Source of the DNA: Desulfobacteraceae bacterium
Lineage (GTDB): Bacteria > Desulfobacterota > Desulfobacteria > Desulfobacterales > Desulfosalsimonadaceae
Length of the DNA stretch: 38,696 nt
NCBI GenBank assembly: GCA_027858815.1
Contig: JAQIBZ010000577.1
Location: 1-38,696 of the forward strand
Reading direction: 5' to 3'
Numbering within the stretch: the stretch's first letter is position 1; the number at the start of each line of letters is the position of its first letter. The position numbers and the translations under genes are program-made. Below the pieces are notes generated by a model. It did not search any database. It was given only the letters and a program-made list of their open reading frames with translations, and was not told the DNA's origin. Below, in pieces: positions 8,723 to 16,284 of this stretch.

Positions 8723-10381
8723 ATGAAGTTATTAAAGTACTCCCGGCAAAAAGGCAATTTAGCATCATTTTATTTTGAGTCTGGATTTTCTTTAAGGCTG
8801 ACTTTGGTTTTTTTAAGCGCAATCATATTTATATATATCTTACTAAGAGTGAATCTTATCAATATTCCGCTGGATCGGGATGAAGGGGTGTTTGGCTATA
8901 TTGGACAAGTTATCAATGATAACGGAATACCGTATGTAGATGCCATTGACCATAAACCCCCTATTGTCTTTTATATTTATGCTTTTGCGCTTAAATTTTT
9001 TCCTCCAAGTGCGAAAGGGGTCCATCTGTTTCTGCACTTATATAACTTTCTGACACTTATTGTTCTTTTTTTTGTCGTAGATATTTATTCAAAATCAAGG
9101 CTTATGGCATTATGGACAGTATCTGCATATGCAGTTATTAGTTCTAGTCCTATAGTTCAGGGTTTTACAGCTTCAACAGAAATGTTTATGCTTTTACCCA
9201 TTTCGCTTTCTCTTCTATTTATTGTTTTAGCAATTCAAAAAGAAAGGCTTTATTATTTTATTTTAAGCGGGGTTTGTGGTGCTTTGTCCTTTTGGATAAA
9301 GCAAACCGGTGCATTCATCATTTTATTTGTTGTTTTATATTTTATCAATGTATTGACCTGGAGAGTTCTTCGGAAAGAAAAATCATTATTAGATTTTATG
9401 AGAGATATTCTTTTATGGGGATCGGGATTTATTTTTATTTCGGTGTTGATCGCTGGTTATTTTTATTTCAACAATGCATTTAATGAATTTGTGTATTGGA
9501 GTTTCACACACAGTTTTTTTTATAGTCAAAAAAGCAGTATATTTTTGATGTGGCCGATAATATCCCAGACTCTTAAGGATCTTTTTACAGGAAATTTTAT
9601 GATCATACTTCCTGGCATTGCCGGGTGCTTGATTATGGTTAAACAAAAGGATAAAAGAGGAATATGGGCTTTGTCTTTTTTATTGTTTTCATTTCTTGCG
9701 ATATGTCCGGGATACGCATATTGGCATTATTTTGCGCAATTATTGCCCGCGCTTTCTGTTACCAGTGGAATCGGAACTGTTTATCTTCTTCAATTTATTC
9801 CCAAGAAATCCAGAAGTGCCTTTTTAACGCTTATTATCTGCTCCATTATATTTGTACCTTTTTTGGTTCATTACAATTATTATGTTAGAAATTCCCCGGA
9901 AGAAAATATCAGGGATCTTTTTAAGGGCAATCCTTTTCAGGAATCAATCGAATTGGGAAAATATATAAAAGAACAAACCACAGATAAAGATACGATTTTT
10001 ATTTTTGGTTCGGAGGCTCAAATATTTTTTTACTCAGAAAGAAAAAGCGCAACTGCTTTTGCTTTGATTTATCCTCTGCTTACCAGCTTTCCGAAATATA
10101 TGGAATTTCAGCATAAGGCATGGAAAGATATTGAACAAAATGACCCCAAGTATATTATTTTTATAGAGATTCAATCAACATTGTCGTATGATGGTAAAGC
10201 CGATTTGTGGATTGTGAGAAAAATCCGAGAGCTAATATCAACTAAATATGAGTTAGAGGCGGTCATGACAATTGATACCCCAAAAGGCAGGATTCTAAAA
10301 AAATCTGAATTGTTTGAAACCAAGAATACATTCAATCATCAACAATTTCCGATCAAAATTTTTCGTAAAAAAGAAAATTAA
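8723..10381 (+). CDS. PMT_2/ArnT-like GT-C glycosyltransferase (GT39-like)
   Basis: A 552-residue membrane protein of the dolichyl-phosphate-mannose mannosyltransferase superfamily. The first outer loop carries IPLDRDEGVFGYIGQ with the Asp-Glu pair at 53-54, and HKPPIVFY (77-84) follows. Both are hallmarks of PMT_2/PF13231-type enzymes, where the acidic residue is catalytic and the loop binds the lipid-linked donor. About ten more hydrophobic segments follow up to residue 385, then a periplasmic C-terminal domain of about 160 residues with no TPR. It starts at ATG 8723 with AAGG nine bases upstream. The following GT2 gene could supply its lipid-linked sugar. Donor and acceptor are not predictable. 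Confidence 0.8.
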   Translation: MKLLKYSRQKGNLASFYFESGFSLRLTLVFLSAIIFIYILLRVNLINIPLDRDEGVFGYIGQVINDNGIPYVDAIDHKPPIVFYIYAFALKFFPPSAKGVHLFLHLYNFLTLIVLFFVVDIYSKSRLMALWTVSAYAVISSSPIVQGFTASTEMFMLLPISLSLLFIVLAIQKERLYYFILSGVCGALSFWIKQTGAFIILFVVLYFINVLTWRVLRKEKSLLDFMRDILLWGSGFIFISVLIAGYFYFNNAFNEFVYWSFTHSFFYSQKSSIFLMWPIISQTLKDLFTGNFMIILPGIAGCLIMVKQKDKRGIWALSFLLFSFLAICPGYAYWHYFAQLLPALSVTSGIGTVYLLQFIPKKSRSAFLTLIICSIIFVPFLVHYNYYVRNSPEENIRDLFKGNPFQESIELGKYIKEQTTDKDTIFIFGSEAQIFFYSERKSATAFALIYPLLTSFPKYMEFQHKAWKDIEQNDPKYIIFIEIQSTLSYDGKADLWIVRKIRELISTKYELEAVMTIDTPKGRILKKSELFETKNTFNHQQFPIKIFRKKEN

Positions 10382-10512
10382 ATATTTATTGAGTTCCTGA
10401 AATTAAACAAATATCATTCTCGATATGATTCATTAATCTGTATAATTGCCTTTTGACTATCTAAAATACGTGTCATGCATAGTGAAAAAGCGGACAAAAT
10501 AAATCGTTGTGG

Positions 10513-10527
10513 CCTGCCATAGGCAGG
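10513..10527. repeat. Perfect short hairpin CCTGCC-ATA-GGCAGG
   Basis: A six-base-pair perfect stem with a three-base loop, 26 bases upstream of the GT2 start codon. No T-run follows, so it is not a typical terminator. It could be a short dispersed palindrome or a structured leader element. The hairpin is visible; the role is unknown. Confidence 0.4.
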
Positions 10528-10553
10528 TTTAAATGAGAGATTAGGGGTATTCG

Positions 10554-11357
10554 ATGGCATCCGATTTACAAACAACGATCATTATTCCTTGTTATAATGA
10601 AGAAAAACGGTTACCCACTGAAAAATTGCTGAAATTTTTGGATCAAACAGTAAATATAGGGTTTTTACTAGTCAATGATGGTAGCTTAGATAAAACGGCA
10701 AGGTTAATAGATGATTTAGGCAGGAAAAGGCCTGAAAAAATTAAGACCTTTCATCTTAGGTCCAACCAGGGGAAAGGCGAGGCGGTTAGACTGGGATTGC
10801 TCAAGGCCATGGAGAATGAGTCCAGGATTGTTGGATATTGGGATGCAGATTTGTCGGCACCATTATGTGAAATCCTGCGCCTGCAACAAATACTAGAGAT
10901 GCGTCGAACGCTAGACGCGGTAATTGGGGCACGGGTTAAACTGATCGGGCGCAGAATTGACCGCACAATCTGGCGTCATTATGTAGGGAGAACAATTGCA
11001 ACTATAATTTCAATAGTTTTGCTTTTGCCAGTTTATGATACTCAGTGTGGTGCTAAATTATTCAGAGTTTCTCCAAGACTAAAAAACGTGATGGAAGAGC
11101 CGTTTTTGACCCGATGGCTTTTTGATGTCGAAATATTTGCCAGATCCTTACTGTCATTTGCGACTTATGGAAATGTGAGCCTGACTTTTTATGAAGAGCC
11201 ATTGGAAAGCTGGACCCATGTCGGTAACTCTAAGATTGGACCCACCGATCTTCCGATTATCATTAAAGAATTATGTCAGATTTGGTACAATTATACCCTG
11301 AAACTCCGCCGGATAAAAAAGTCCACAGGTTCACAAATGGAAGATGGGTTATCCTAA
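10554..11357 (+). CDS. GT2 polyprenyl/dolichyl-phosphate glucosyltransferase-like (ALG5 type)
   Basis: A 267-residue GT-A-fold enzyme. The nucleotide-binding start [15 protein letters not shown] (7-21), VNDGSLDKT (40-48), the metal-binding WDADLSAP (96-103) and [11 protein letters not shown] in the second half are typical of ALG5-like dolichyl-phosphate beta-glucosyltransferases. These load glucose from UDP-glucose onto polyprenyl phosphate at the cytoplasmic face. A late hydrophobic stretch ([13 protein letters not shown]) may contact the membrane. ATG 10554 has AGGGG at 10543-10547. The gene follows a GT-C gene after 172 bases, fitting a donor-synthase role. Its last codons overlap the end of the converging ppdK remnant. 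The sugar could differ from glucose. Confidence 0.8.
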   Translation: MASDLQTTIIIPCYNEEKRLPTEKLLKFLDQTVNIGFLLVNDGSLDKTARLIDDLGRKRPEKIKTFHLRSNQGKGEAVRLGLLKAMENESRIVGYWDADLSAPLCEILRLQQILEMRRTLDAVIGARVKLIGRRIDRTIWRHYVGRTIATIISIVLLLPVYDTQCGAKLFRVSPRLKNVMEEPFLTRWLFDVEIFARSLLSFATYGNVSLTFYEEPLESWTHVGNSKIGPTDLPIIIKELCQIWYNYTLKLRRIKKSTGSQMEDGLS

Positions 11358-11862
11358 ATCATTTTCTTTTTCGCCGCAATCGCCGCCTGGGCTACTGCCA
11401 GCCTTGCAATGGGCAATCGAAACGGAGAGCAGCTCACGTAATTAAATCCGGTTTTAAAACAAAATTCAACCGAGGCCGCATCTCCGCCGTGTTCACCGCA
11501 GATACCGATTTTCAGGTTCGGTCGGGTCGCGCGCCCTTTTTCGACCGCCATTTGTATTAAAGCCCCCACACGCCCTCGATATCCAGAGTCTGAAACGGGT
11601 CATTTTTGATAATTTTCTTATCAAGATAATCATCCATGAATCCGCCGATATCATCCCGGCTGAATCCAAGATGGGTTAAATCGTTGGTGCCGAACGAGAA
11701 AAATTCAGCGGTTCCCGCCATTTTGTCGGCCAGTAAGGCAGTCCGGGGAATTTCAATCATTGTCCCGTATTGGTAATCGATTTTATTAATCTCAATCTTG
11801 GAAGGATTATCCGGAATATAATCCGTTAACTCAAGCTTTTTTGCAATAGTCTTTTCGGGTGG
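11354..11862 (-). pseudogene. ppdK: Remnant of pyruvate phosphate dikinase 3' end
   Basis: Two minus-strand track ORFs join into the C-terminus of PPDK. The upstream part has GTMIEIPRTAL, AEFFSFGTNDLTHLGFSRDD and DPFQTLD; the downstream part has IGICGEHGG-type sequence ([16 protein letters not shown]) and [20 protein letters not shown], the normal PPDK end. Between them the frame breaks after EGVWGL: removing two bases restores [22 protein letters not shown] is normally followed by QMTFGFSRDD, so residues are missing there too. Upstream homology fades out near 11862, where an in-frame stop occurs. About 165 of the enzyme's roughly 900 residues remain. The fragment ends overlapping the converging GT2 gene, marking a rearrangement breakpoint. 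Confidence 0.85.
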
Positions 11863-12140
11863 GGGTCAAATAAAATATGGTGATATTTGAAGTAATAATA
11901 ACCTAATGAATTTAATTAAATTTTTTACTTTTTGATTGAAAGTTTGAAAGGTTTATGTATAATTGAATCCTGTTGTTGATAAGAGATGAATTGTATGATG
12001 ACAAAAAATGTCAGCAAAAACCTATTTTTGTCAAATTTTTTACCTGATGACTTTGAAAACAATGTTTTGATCTGTGAATACTATTTTTATTTGTATTCTT
12101 TTTAGATGCTTAAAATAAAAATAGATAATGATTTAATTTT
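11863..12140. other. A+T-rich region upstream of the pilin promoter
   Basis: No coding sequence is apparent. A sigma-70-like box pair, TTGAAA (11936-11941) and TATAAT (11958-11963) with 16 bases between, could start a transcript toward the pilin. TGTCA-containing sites follow and are listed separately. AAAAC-AAT-GTTTT (12056-12068) is another inverted repeat that could bind a regulator. Confidence 0.4.
11999..12033 (+). promoter_or_regulatory. Putative enhancer sites (PilR-like TGTC motifs) upstream of pilin
   Basis: TGACA-AAAAA-TGTCA (11999-12013) is a perfect inverted repeat, and another TGTCA lies at 12029-12033. They are about 110-145 bases upstream of the -24 box. PilR, the enhancer-binding protein for pilA in Pseudomonas, recognises TGTC-containing sites at roughly this kind of distance. 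The motif is short, so chance occurrence in A+T-rich DNA is possible; I infer the role from spacing and context. Confidence 0.4.
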
Positions 12141-12157
12141 TGGCACATCCATTGCTT
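12141..12157 (+). promoter_or_regulatory. Sigma-54 (RpoN) promoter of the major pilin gene
   Basis: TGGCACATCCATTGC matches the -24/-12 consensus TGGCAC-N5-TTGC, with exactly 12 bases from GG to GC. Transcription would begin near 12167, leaving an untranslated leader of about 145 bases before the pilin ATG. The leader contains a small hairpin, TGGTTT-TTT-AAACCA (12270-12284), and a strong AAGGAG ribosome-binding site. Sigma-54 control of pilA is known in Pseudomonas, Myxococcus and Geobacter. Confidence 0.85.
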
Positions 12158-12311
12158 CTTTATAAATTACATTTATTTTAAAACTTATAAAAAAAGGAAG
12201 GGGGGGATAAAATACATTCAATCAGTAAATTCAATACAATTGAAAAAAAAACACACACATCACACCAAATGGTTTTTTAAACCAAACTCAATATAAAAAA
12301 GGAGAATAACT

Positions 12312-12695
12312 ATGTTGAAGAAACTTAGAGGAAACACTAAAGGTTTTACACTGATCGAACTGATGATCGTTATTGCCATCATCGGTATTTTGGCTGCCAT
12401 CGCCATCCCGAACTTCATCGCTTATCGTAACAAATCTTTCTGTTCAACTGCTGAATCAGATGCCAACTCCATTGCCGGCGGCATCGCAGATTATTTTGCT
12501 ATCCCGCAACGTACAACTAATCCGACAGACGCGGCGATGGTTGGTATCACTATAGCAAATACCAACGGAGTTGCCGGTGATATCAATACCACCCTGACCA
12601 TTACGGTACAAGATGACAGCAAGCGTTGCCCGGACGATTATCAAGGTGCCAGCGATTATTGGGCCAGCAATGTTTTTACAAAATACATCCGGTAA
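12312..12695 (+). CDS. pilA: Type IV pilin (PilA-like), pilin 1
   Basis: A 127-residue prepilin. The short leader MLKKLRGNTKG ends in Gly11, and prepilin peptidase would cut before Phe12; Glu at mature position 5 is present in [24 protein letters not shown], the hydrophobic assembly helix. The globular part is short (mature length 116) and carries two cysteines (44 and 106 of the precursor) that could form a disulfide. It ends NVFTKYIR, nearly identical to the end of pilin 2. AAGGAG precedes the ATG, a sigma-54 promoter lies upstream and a strong terminator downstream, so this looks like the abundant major pilin. Ser/Thr residues (RTTNPTD, NTTLTIT) are candidate glycosylation sites, but this is inference. 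Confidence 0.93.
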   Translation: MLKKLRGNTKGFTLIELMIVIAIIGILAAIAIPNFIAYRNKSFCSTAESDANSIAGGIADYFAIPQRTTNPTDAAMVGITIANTNGVAGDINTTLTITVQDDSKRCPDDYQGASDYWASNVFTKYIR

Positions 12696-12749
12696 GTTGT
12701 TTAACGAATTTACTATTTGTTAATGTAAATTAAATATTTTTGAGTTGTA

Positions 12750-12784
12750 AAAGGAGAGGAGAAGCAATTCCCTCTCCTTTTTTT
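12750..12784 (+). terminator. Rho-independent terminator after pilin 1
   Basis: AAAGGAGAGG (12750-12759) pairs perfectly with CCTCTCCTTT (12771-12780) across an 11-base loop and runs into a T-tract. It would end most pilin transcripts while leaky read-through could express the following glycosyltransferase and second pilin at low level. Confidence 0.88.
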
Positions 12785-12803
12785 ATAAATTTGTTGAATA
12801 ATC

Positions 12804-14921
12804 ATGCCAATGATCTATAAAGCAAATAAATCCAAGCTACCGGCAGTCTTTTTATTACTGGCGCTAATTATCGGTGTCTGCTATTCAAACACCCTTAATG
12901 CCTCCTGGCATTTCGATGATTATCCAAACATCATAAATAATCCCGGTCTGCACCTGGAACATATTTCCATTGACGCCATTTGGAACTGTTTTTTCAATGC
13001 TACACCGTCGGGGGGGACTTTTCGTCCAATTGCTTACCTGACGTTTGCATTTAACTGGTTTACTGGAGGCACTCAGGTCGTTGGATATCATGTGATCAAC
13101 ATCCTCGTCCATATGCTTGCTGCGTTTTTTCTTTTTTTAACCATTCAACAAATATTAACAACACCCAATATTACCTGTGATTTACAGAAGAACGCATTTT
13201 CCATTGCCTTGCTCACTTCTGTCGTGTGGGCAGTTCATCCCATTCAAATACAGGCTGTAACCTATATCGTGCAGCGTATGACATCCATGGCTGCCCTTTT
13301 TTTTATCCTATCTGTGTGGGCCTATCTTTCCGGTCGAACGTCTTCAATTCCCTACAAAAAAACTTTATGGTATCTTGGATGTTTTCTTTCATGGACCTTG
13401 GCTGTTCTCACCAAACAAAATACAGTCACGCTGCCGCTTATTTTGCTGCTGCTGGAGTTTATATTTTTCCAAAACTGGCGGTCTCCTATGGTAAAGCGAT
13501 GCTATTGGGGTATTATCATTGTCGGTGTGCTGGTTTTGATTGCCGGAATATGTTTTTTGATTATCAATGGGGACGCCGGACCATATATGGGGAAATATCA
13601 AATACGGCCTTATACACCTATTGAGCGCTTGTTAACTCAGTTTCGGGTGGTGTTATTTTATCTTTTTCAGATTGTTTATCCGGTTCCTGGTAATTTCAGC
13701 ATTACGCATGATTTTATGATTTCAAGGTCATTACTTAATCCATGGACCACGCTGCCGGCCATTGGGGTAGTTCTGGGAATGGTATCGGTTTCAGTATGGG
13801 CGATATCCAAAGGTCCATTTTTGAAAATTATGGGTTTTTCGATTCTGTTTTTTTCAATTAACCATTTGATCGAATCTACTATTTTACCGCTGGAAATGGT
13901 GTTTGAACACCGTAATTATTTACCTTCATTTTTTTTGTTTATACCTTTTGCCATTGGCATAAATAAGGCCTTTGATATTTATCATAAACAAAGCAAACCC
14001 ATGTTTTATTTTCTGGTGCTTTCTACATGTGCACTCTTAATCAGCATGGGTATCAGCACCTATCTACGAAACATGGACTGGCAATCAGAAAAGACTTTAT
14101 GGCAGGATGCCATGAAGAAAGCCCCCCATTCCTCTCGCCCCCCCCATAATATAGCATTAGGGTATTATGAGCCTGCCGGAATGTATAATCAGGCAATAGA
14201 CCTCTATCATCACGCATTAGAATTAAATGATGAATCAATCGGATTTGAATCGACAATTTTTTTCAACATTGCGGCAATTTATTTCTCATCATTGCAAGAC
14301 TATGAGAAAACAATTGAATATGCTTTTAAGGCCCTCCAGATAGACAGAAACCATGACCGTGCACTCTATTTGCTGGCAAGATCTTTGGCCGAACTTGGGC
14401 ATTATGGAGACGCGTTGAATGTAATAGCGCCTCGTCTTCATAAAAAGAATACAAGCCCTGCAAATATGCACCTTAACGGTTTAATTTTGCTTAACCTATC
14501 ACAACCGGAGACGGCCTTGGTATGTTTCCAAAAATGCATGGCTCGAGATCCGGGCAACTGGCTATATCTGCGGGAAATCGGTTTTGCGTTGTCTGCCATG
14601 GAAATGCAGAATAGGGCGCGCTGGTTTTTTCGTCGTGCCAATGCATTATATCCAAATCAGCCAGAAATTTTGCTGGGCAGAGCTGCCGTCAATCTTGAAT
14701 ACGGATTGTTGAAAAAAGCTGAAACAAATGTCGAACAGTTTATTCTCAGCATTGGTATAGACAACGTTGAAAACTACTGGGTGAATGCAAGCGCTGCTCC
14801 ACTGGGGTTGCCGATTCCCTACTCACGACTTACCCCAATGATTTGCCGTTTTTTATTTAACCAGTCCGAAGGTTATGCTAAGATGTCTCAACGATTATTA
14901 AATATTTTTAGTGAAAAATAA
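12804..14921 (+). CDS. TMTC-like GT-C glycosyltransferase with TPRs, between two pilin genes
   Basis: A 705-residue polytopic membrane protein of a TMTC-like subgroup distinct from paralogs 1-3. The first outer loop has WHFDDYPNIINNP (35-47), then GTFRPIAYLTFAFN (71-84) and HPIQIQAVTYIVQRMTSMA (145-163); EHRNYLPSFF replaces the usual ADRYxYxP. TPR-like repeats fill about 440-660. Such proteins are candidates for moving a polyprenyl-phosphate sugar to an exported protein. It sits between two type IV pilin genes on the same strand, 25 bases before the second, which makes pilin glycosylation the most economical hypothesis. A pilin assembly or chaperone role through the TPRs is an alternative. 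No clear ribosome-binding site precedes ATG 12804; a second ATG follows at 12810. Confidence 0.82.
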   Translation: MPMIYKANKSKLPAVFLLLALIIGVCYSNTLNASWHFDDYPNIINNPGLHLEHISIDAIWNCFFNATPSGGTFRPIAYLTFAFNWFTGGTQVVGYHVINILVHMLAAFFLFLTIQQILTTPNITCDLQKNAFSIALLTSVVWAVHPIQIQAVTYIVQRMTSMAALFFILSVWAYLSGRTSSIPYKKTLWYLGCFLSWTLAVLTKQNTVTLPLILLLLEFIFFQNWRSPMVKRCYWGIIIVGVLVLIAGICFLIINGDAGPYMGKYQIRPYTPIERLLTQFRVVLFYLFQIVYPVPGNFSITHDFMISRSLLNPWTTLPAIGVVLGMVSVSVWAISKGPFLKIMGFSILFFSINHLIESTILPLEMVFEHRNYLPSFFLFIPFAIGINKAFDIYHKQSKPMFYFLVLSTCALLISMGISTYLRNMDWQSEKTLWQDAMKKAPHSSRPPHNIALGYYEPAGMYNQAIDLYHHALELNDESIGFESTIFFNIAAIYFSSLQDYEKTIEYAFKALQIDRNHDRALYLLARSLAELGHYGDALNVIAPRLHKKNTSPANMHLNGLILLNLSQPETALVCFQKCMARDPGNWLYLREIGFALSAMEMQNRARWFFRRANALYPNQPEILLGRAAVNLEYGLLKKAETNVEQFILSIGIDNVENYWVNASAAPLGLPIPYSRLTPMICRFLFNQSEGYAKMSQRLLNIFSEK

Positions 14922-14946
14922 ACTGATCTTTTGATCGGGAGGAAAA

Positions 14947-15336
14947 ATGTCTGATAAATATATCATAAAGAGATCAAAAGGGTTTACATTAATAGAACTT
15001 ATGATTGTCGTTGCAATTATCGGCGTTTTAGCATCTATAGCAATCCCAAATTATATAAATTATCGAAATAAGGCCTACTGTAGTGAAGCAGAAACCAATG
15101 CCAATCAGATCGGCTCTGCCATTGCCGATTATTTCGGCAATGGCAACCGGGTCAACCTACCCACTGTCGACGACCTGAGAATAAAGTTAAAATTCGCTAA
15201 TCCGGGGGGTATTCAGGGTGATCCCAACTTAACGATTTCCATCCTGATAACTGATCGTACTGGCAGATGCCCGAAAGAATACCAGGAAGCCCAAGAGCAA
15301 TGGTCCAATAATGTGTTTACCAAATATGTCCGATAG
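14947..15336 (+). CDS. Type IV pilin, pilin 2
   Basis: A 129-residue prepilin: leader [12 protein letters not shown], cleavage before Phe13, Glu at mature +5 and the helix [24 protein letters not shown]. Cysteines at 45 and 108 match the pair in pilin 1, and the tail NVFTKYVR is shared, whereas the middle (about 60-100) differs. GGGAGG precedes the ATG. With only 25 bases from the GT-C gene it is probably co-transcribed with it rather than from its own promoter; I saw no sigma-54 motif here. It could be an alternative or minor pilin, or a silent or variant copy. The pilin identity is secure, the role is inference. Confidence 0.92.
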   Translation: MSDKYIIKRSKGFTLIELMIVVAIIGVLASIAIPNYINYRNKAYCSEAETNANQIGSAIADYFGNGNRVNLPTVDDLRIKLKFANPGGIQGDPNLTISILITDRTGRCPKEYQEAQEQWSNNVFTKYVR

Positions 15337-15508
15337 TTGTTATGAGATAGTTCAACCAGAGCCAAATCCATAAAAGAATTGATTCCCATTGGCTTTATGT
15401 GTTCGGAAGATGAGAATTCTATGCTTTTTTTTAAGAAACCTGCCCAAAAATCAGTCCGATAAAAAGATTTGGCCCGCTTACTTTTTCCATGACTTTTTAG
15501 CCAGCTGA

Positions 15509-15540
15509 ATTGGGACAGCCCAATCTTGACATTTAAGATT
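15509..15540 (+). promoter_or_regulatory. Overlapping hairpins just upstream of a GT2 start
   Basis: ATTGGG-ACAG-CCCAAT (15509-15524) forms a perfect six-base stem, and AATCTT (15522-15527) can pair with AAGATT (15535-15540). The two stems share bases and so are mutually exclusive, and they end about 9 bases before the GT2 ATG. They could tune translation or transcription of the next operon. The structures are visible; regulation is speculative. Confidence 0.3.
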
Positions 15541-15548
15541 GAAAGGGA

Positions 15549-16271
15549 ATGATGAACCAGAAAAAATCTGATATTAATGATATCCTGCTAAGTGTTGTGA
15601 TCCCGGCATATAATGAAGAAGAAACCATCATGGAAATTATTGATCGGGTTTTGGATTCACCGTTTAAAAAGGAAGTAATTGTGGTTGACGACGGGTCAAC
15701 AGACAATACCCGTCATATTTTATCTAAAATTGAAAATTCAGTCATCAAAGTCATCTTTCATGAAAATAACGCAGGCAAGGGCAGCGCTGTGCAAACAGGA
15801 TTTGATGCCGCCACTGGCGATATTATTGTGATTCAGGATGCGGATCTTGAATATAATCCGGATGAGTATCCAGTGCTTCTCAACCCCATATTATCCGGTA
15901 ACGCAGATGTGGTTTATGGTTCCAGATTCGGCGGGCATGGTGAACACCGGGTGTTGTATTTCTGGCATTATGTGGGCAACCGCTTTCTCACGTTGCTTTC
16001 AAATATGTTTACAGATCTGAATCTGACCGACATGGAAACCTGCTATAAGGCATTCTCCCGCCAGGCCCTCCAGGGAATTCGAATCAATGAAAAACGGTTC
16101 GGTTTTGAACCGGAGATTACCGCATATATAGCGAAAAAAAAGCTTCGCATTTATGAAGTGCCGATTTCATATTACGGCCGGACCTATGAAGAAGGGAAAA
16201 AAATCAATTGGAAAGATGGCTTTCGCGCCTTGTGGTGCATTTTTAAATACAATCTTTTTATCCGGCAATGA
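15549..16271 (+). CDS. GT2 polyprenyl-phosphate glycosyltransferase, DPM1-like
   Basis: A 240-residue soluble GT-A enzyme: [12 protein letters not shown] (16-27), [10 protein letters not shown] (45-54), [12 protein letters not shown] (74-85), IQDADLEY (95-102) and [13 protein letters not shown] near the end. This is the pattern of bacterial DPM1-like polyprenyl-phosphate sugar synthases without membrane segments. It would make a lipid-linked sugar, mannose or glucose, from a nucleotide sugar at the cytoplasmic face. AAGGG precedes the tandem ATGATG start. The next gene, a GT-C protein, starts 14 bases after its stop, so donor synthesis and use are probably coupled. Confidence 0.82.
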   Translation: MMNQKKSDINDILLSVVIPAYNEEETIMEIIDRVLDSPFKKEVIVVDDGSTDNTRHILSKIENSVIKVIFHENNAGKGSAVQTGFDAATGDIIVIQDADLEYNPDEYPVLLNPILSGNADVVYGSRFGGHGEHRVLYFWHYVGNRFLTLLSNMFTDLNLTDMETCYKAFSRQALQGIRINEKRFGFEPEITAYIAKKKLRIYEVPISYYGRTYEEGKKINWKDGFRALWCIFKYNLFIRQ

Positions 16272-16284
16272 AAACCCATATAAC

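Noticed and set aside
10441-10485. TATAAT and TTGACT boxes between the GT39-like and ALG5-like genes
   Set aside because: The order and spacing do not give a -35/-10 pair of acceptable geometry.
11273-11560. 95-codon plus-strand ORF overlapping the end of the ALG5-like gene
   Set aside because: It is the antisense of the ppdK remnant and contains no domain.
16153-16284. N-terminal extension of the GT-C/TPR ORF into the GT2 gene
   Set aside because: The extra 44 codons overlap the GT2 coding end and lack family character; GTG 16285, right before the first membrane segment, fits better.
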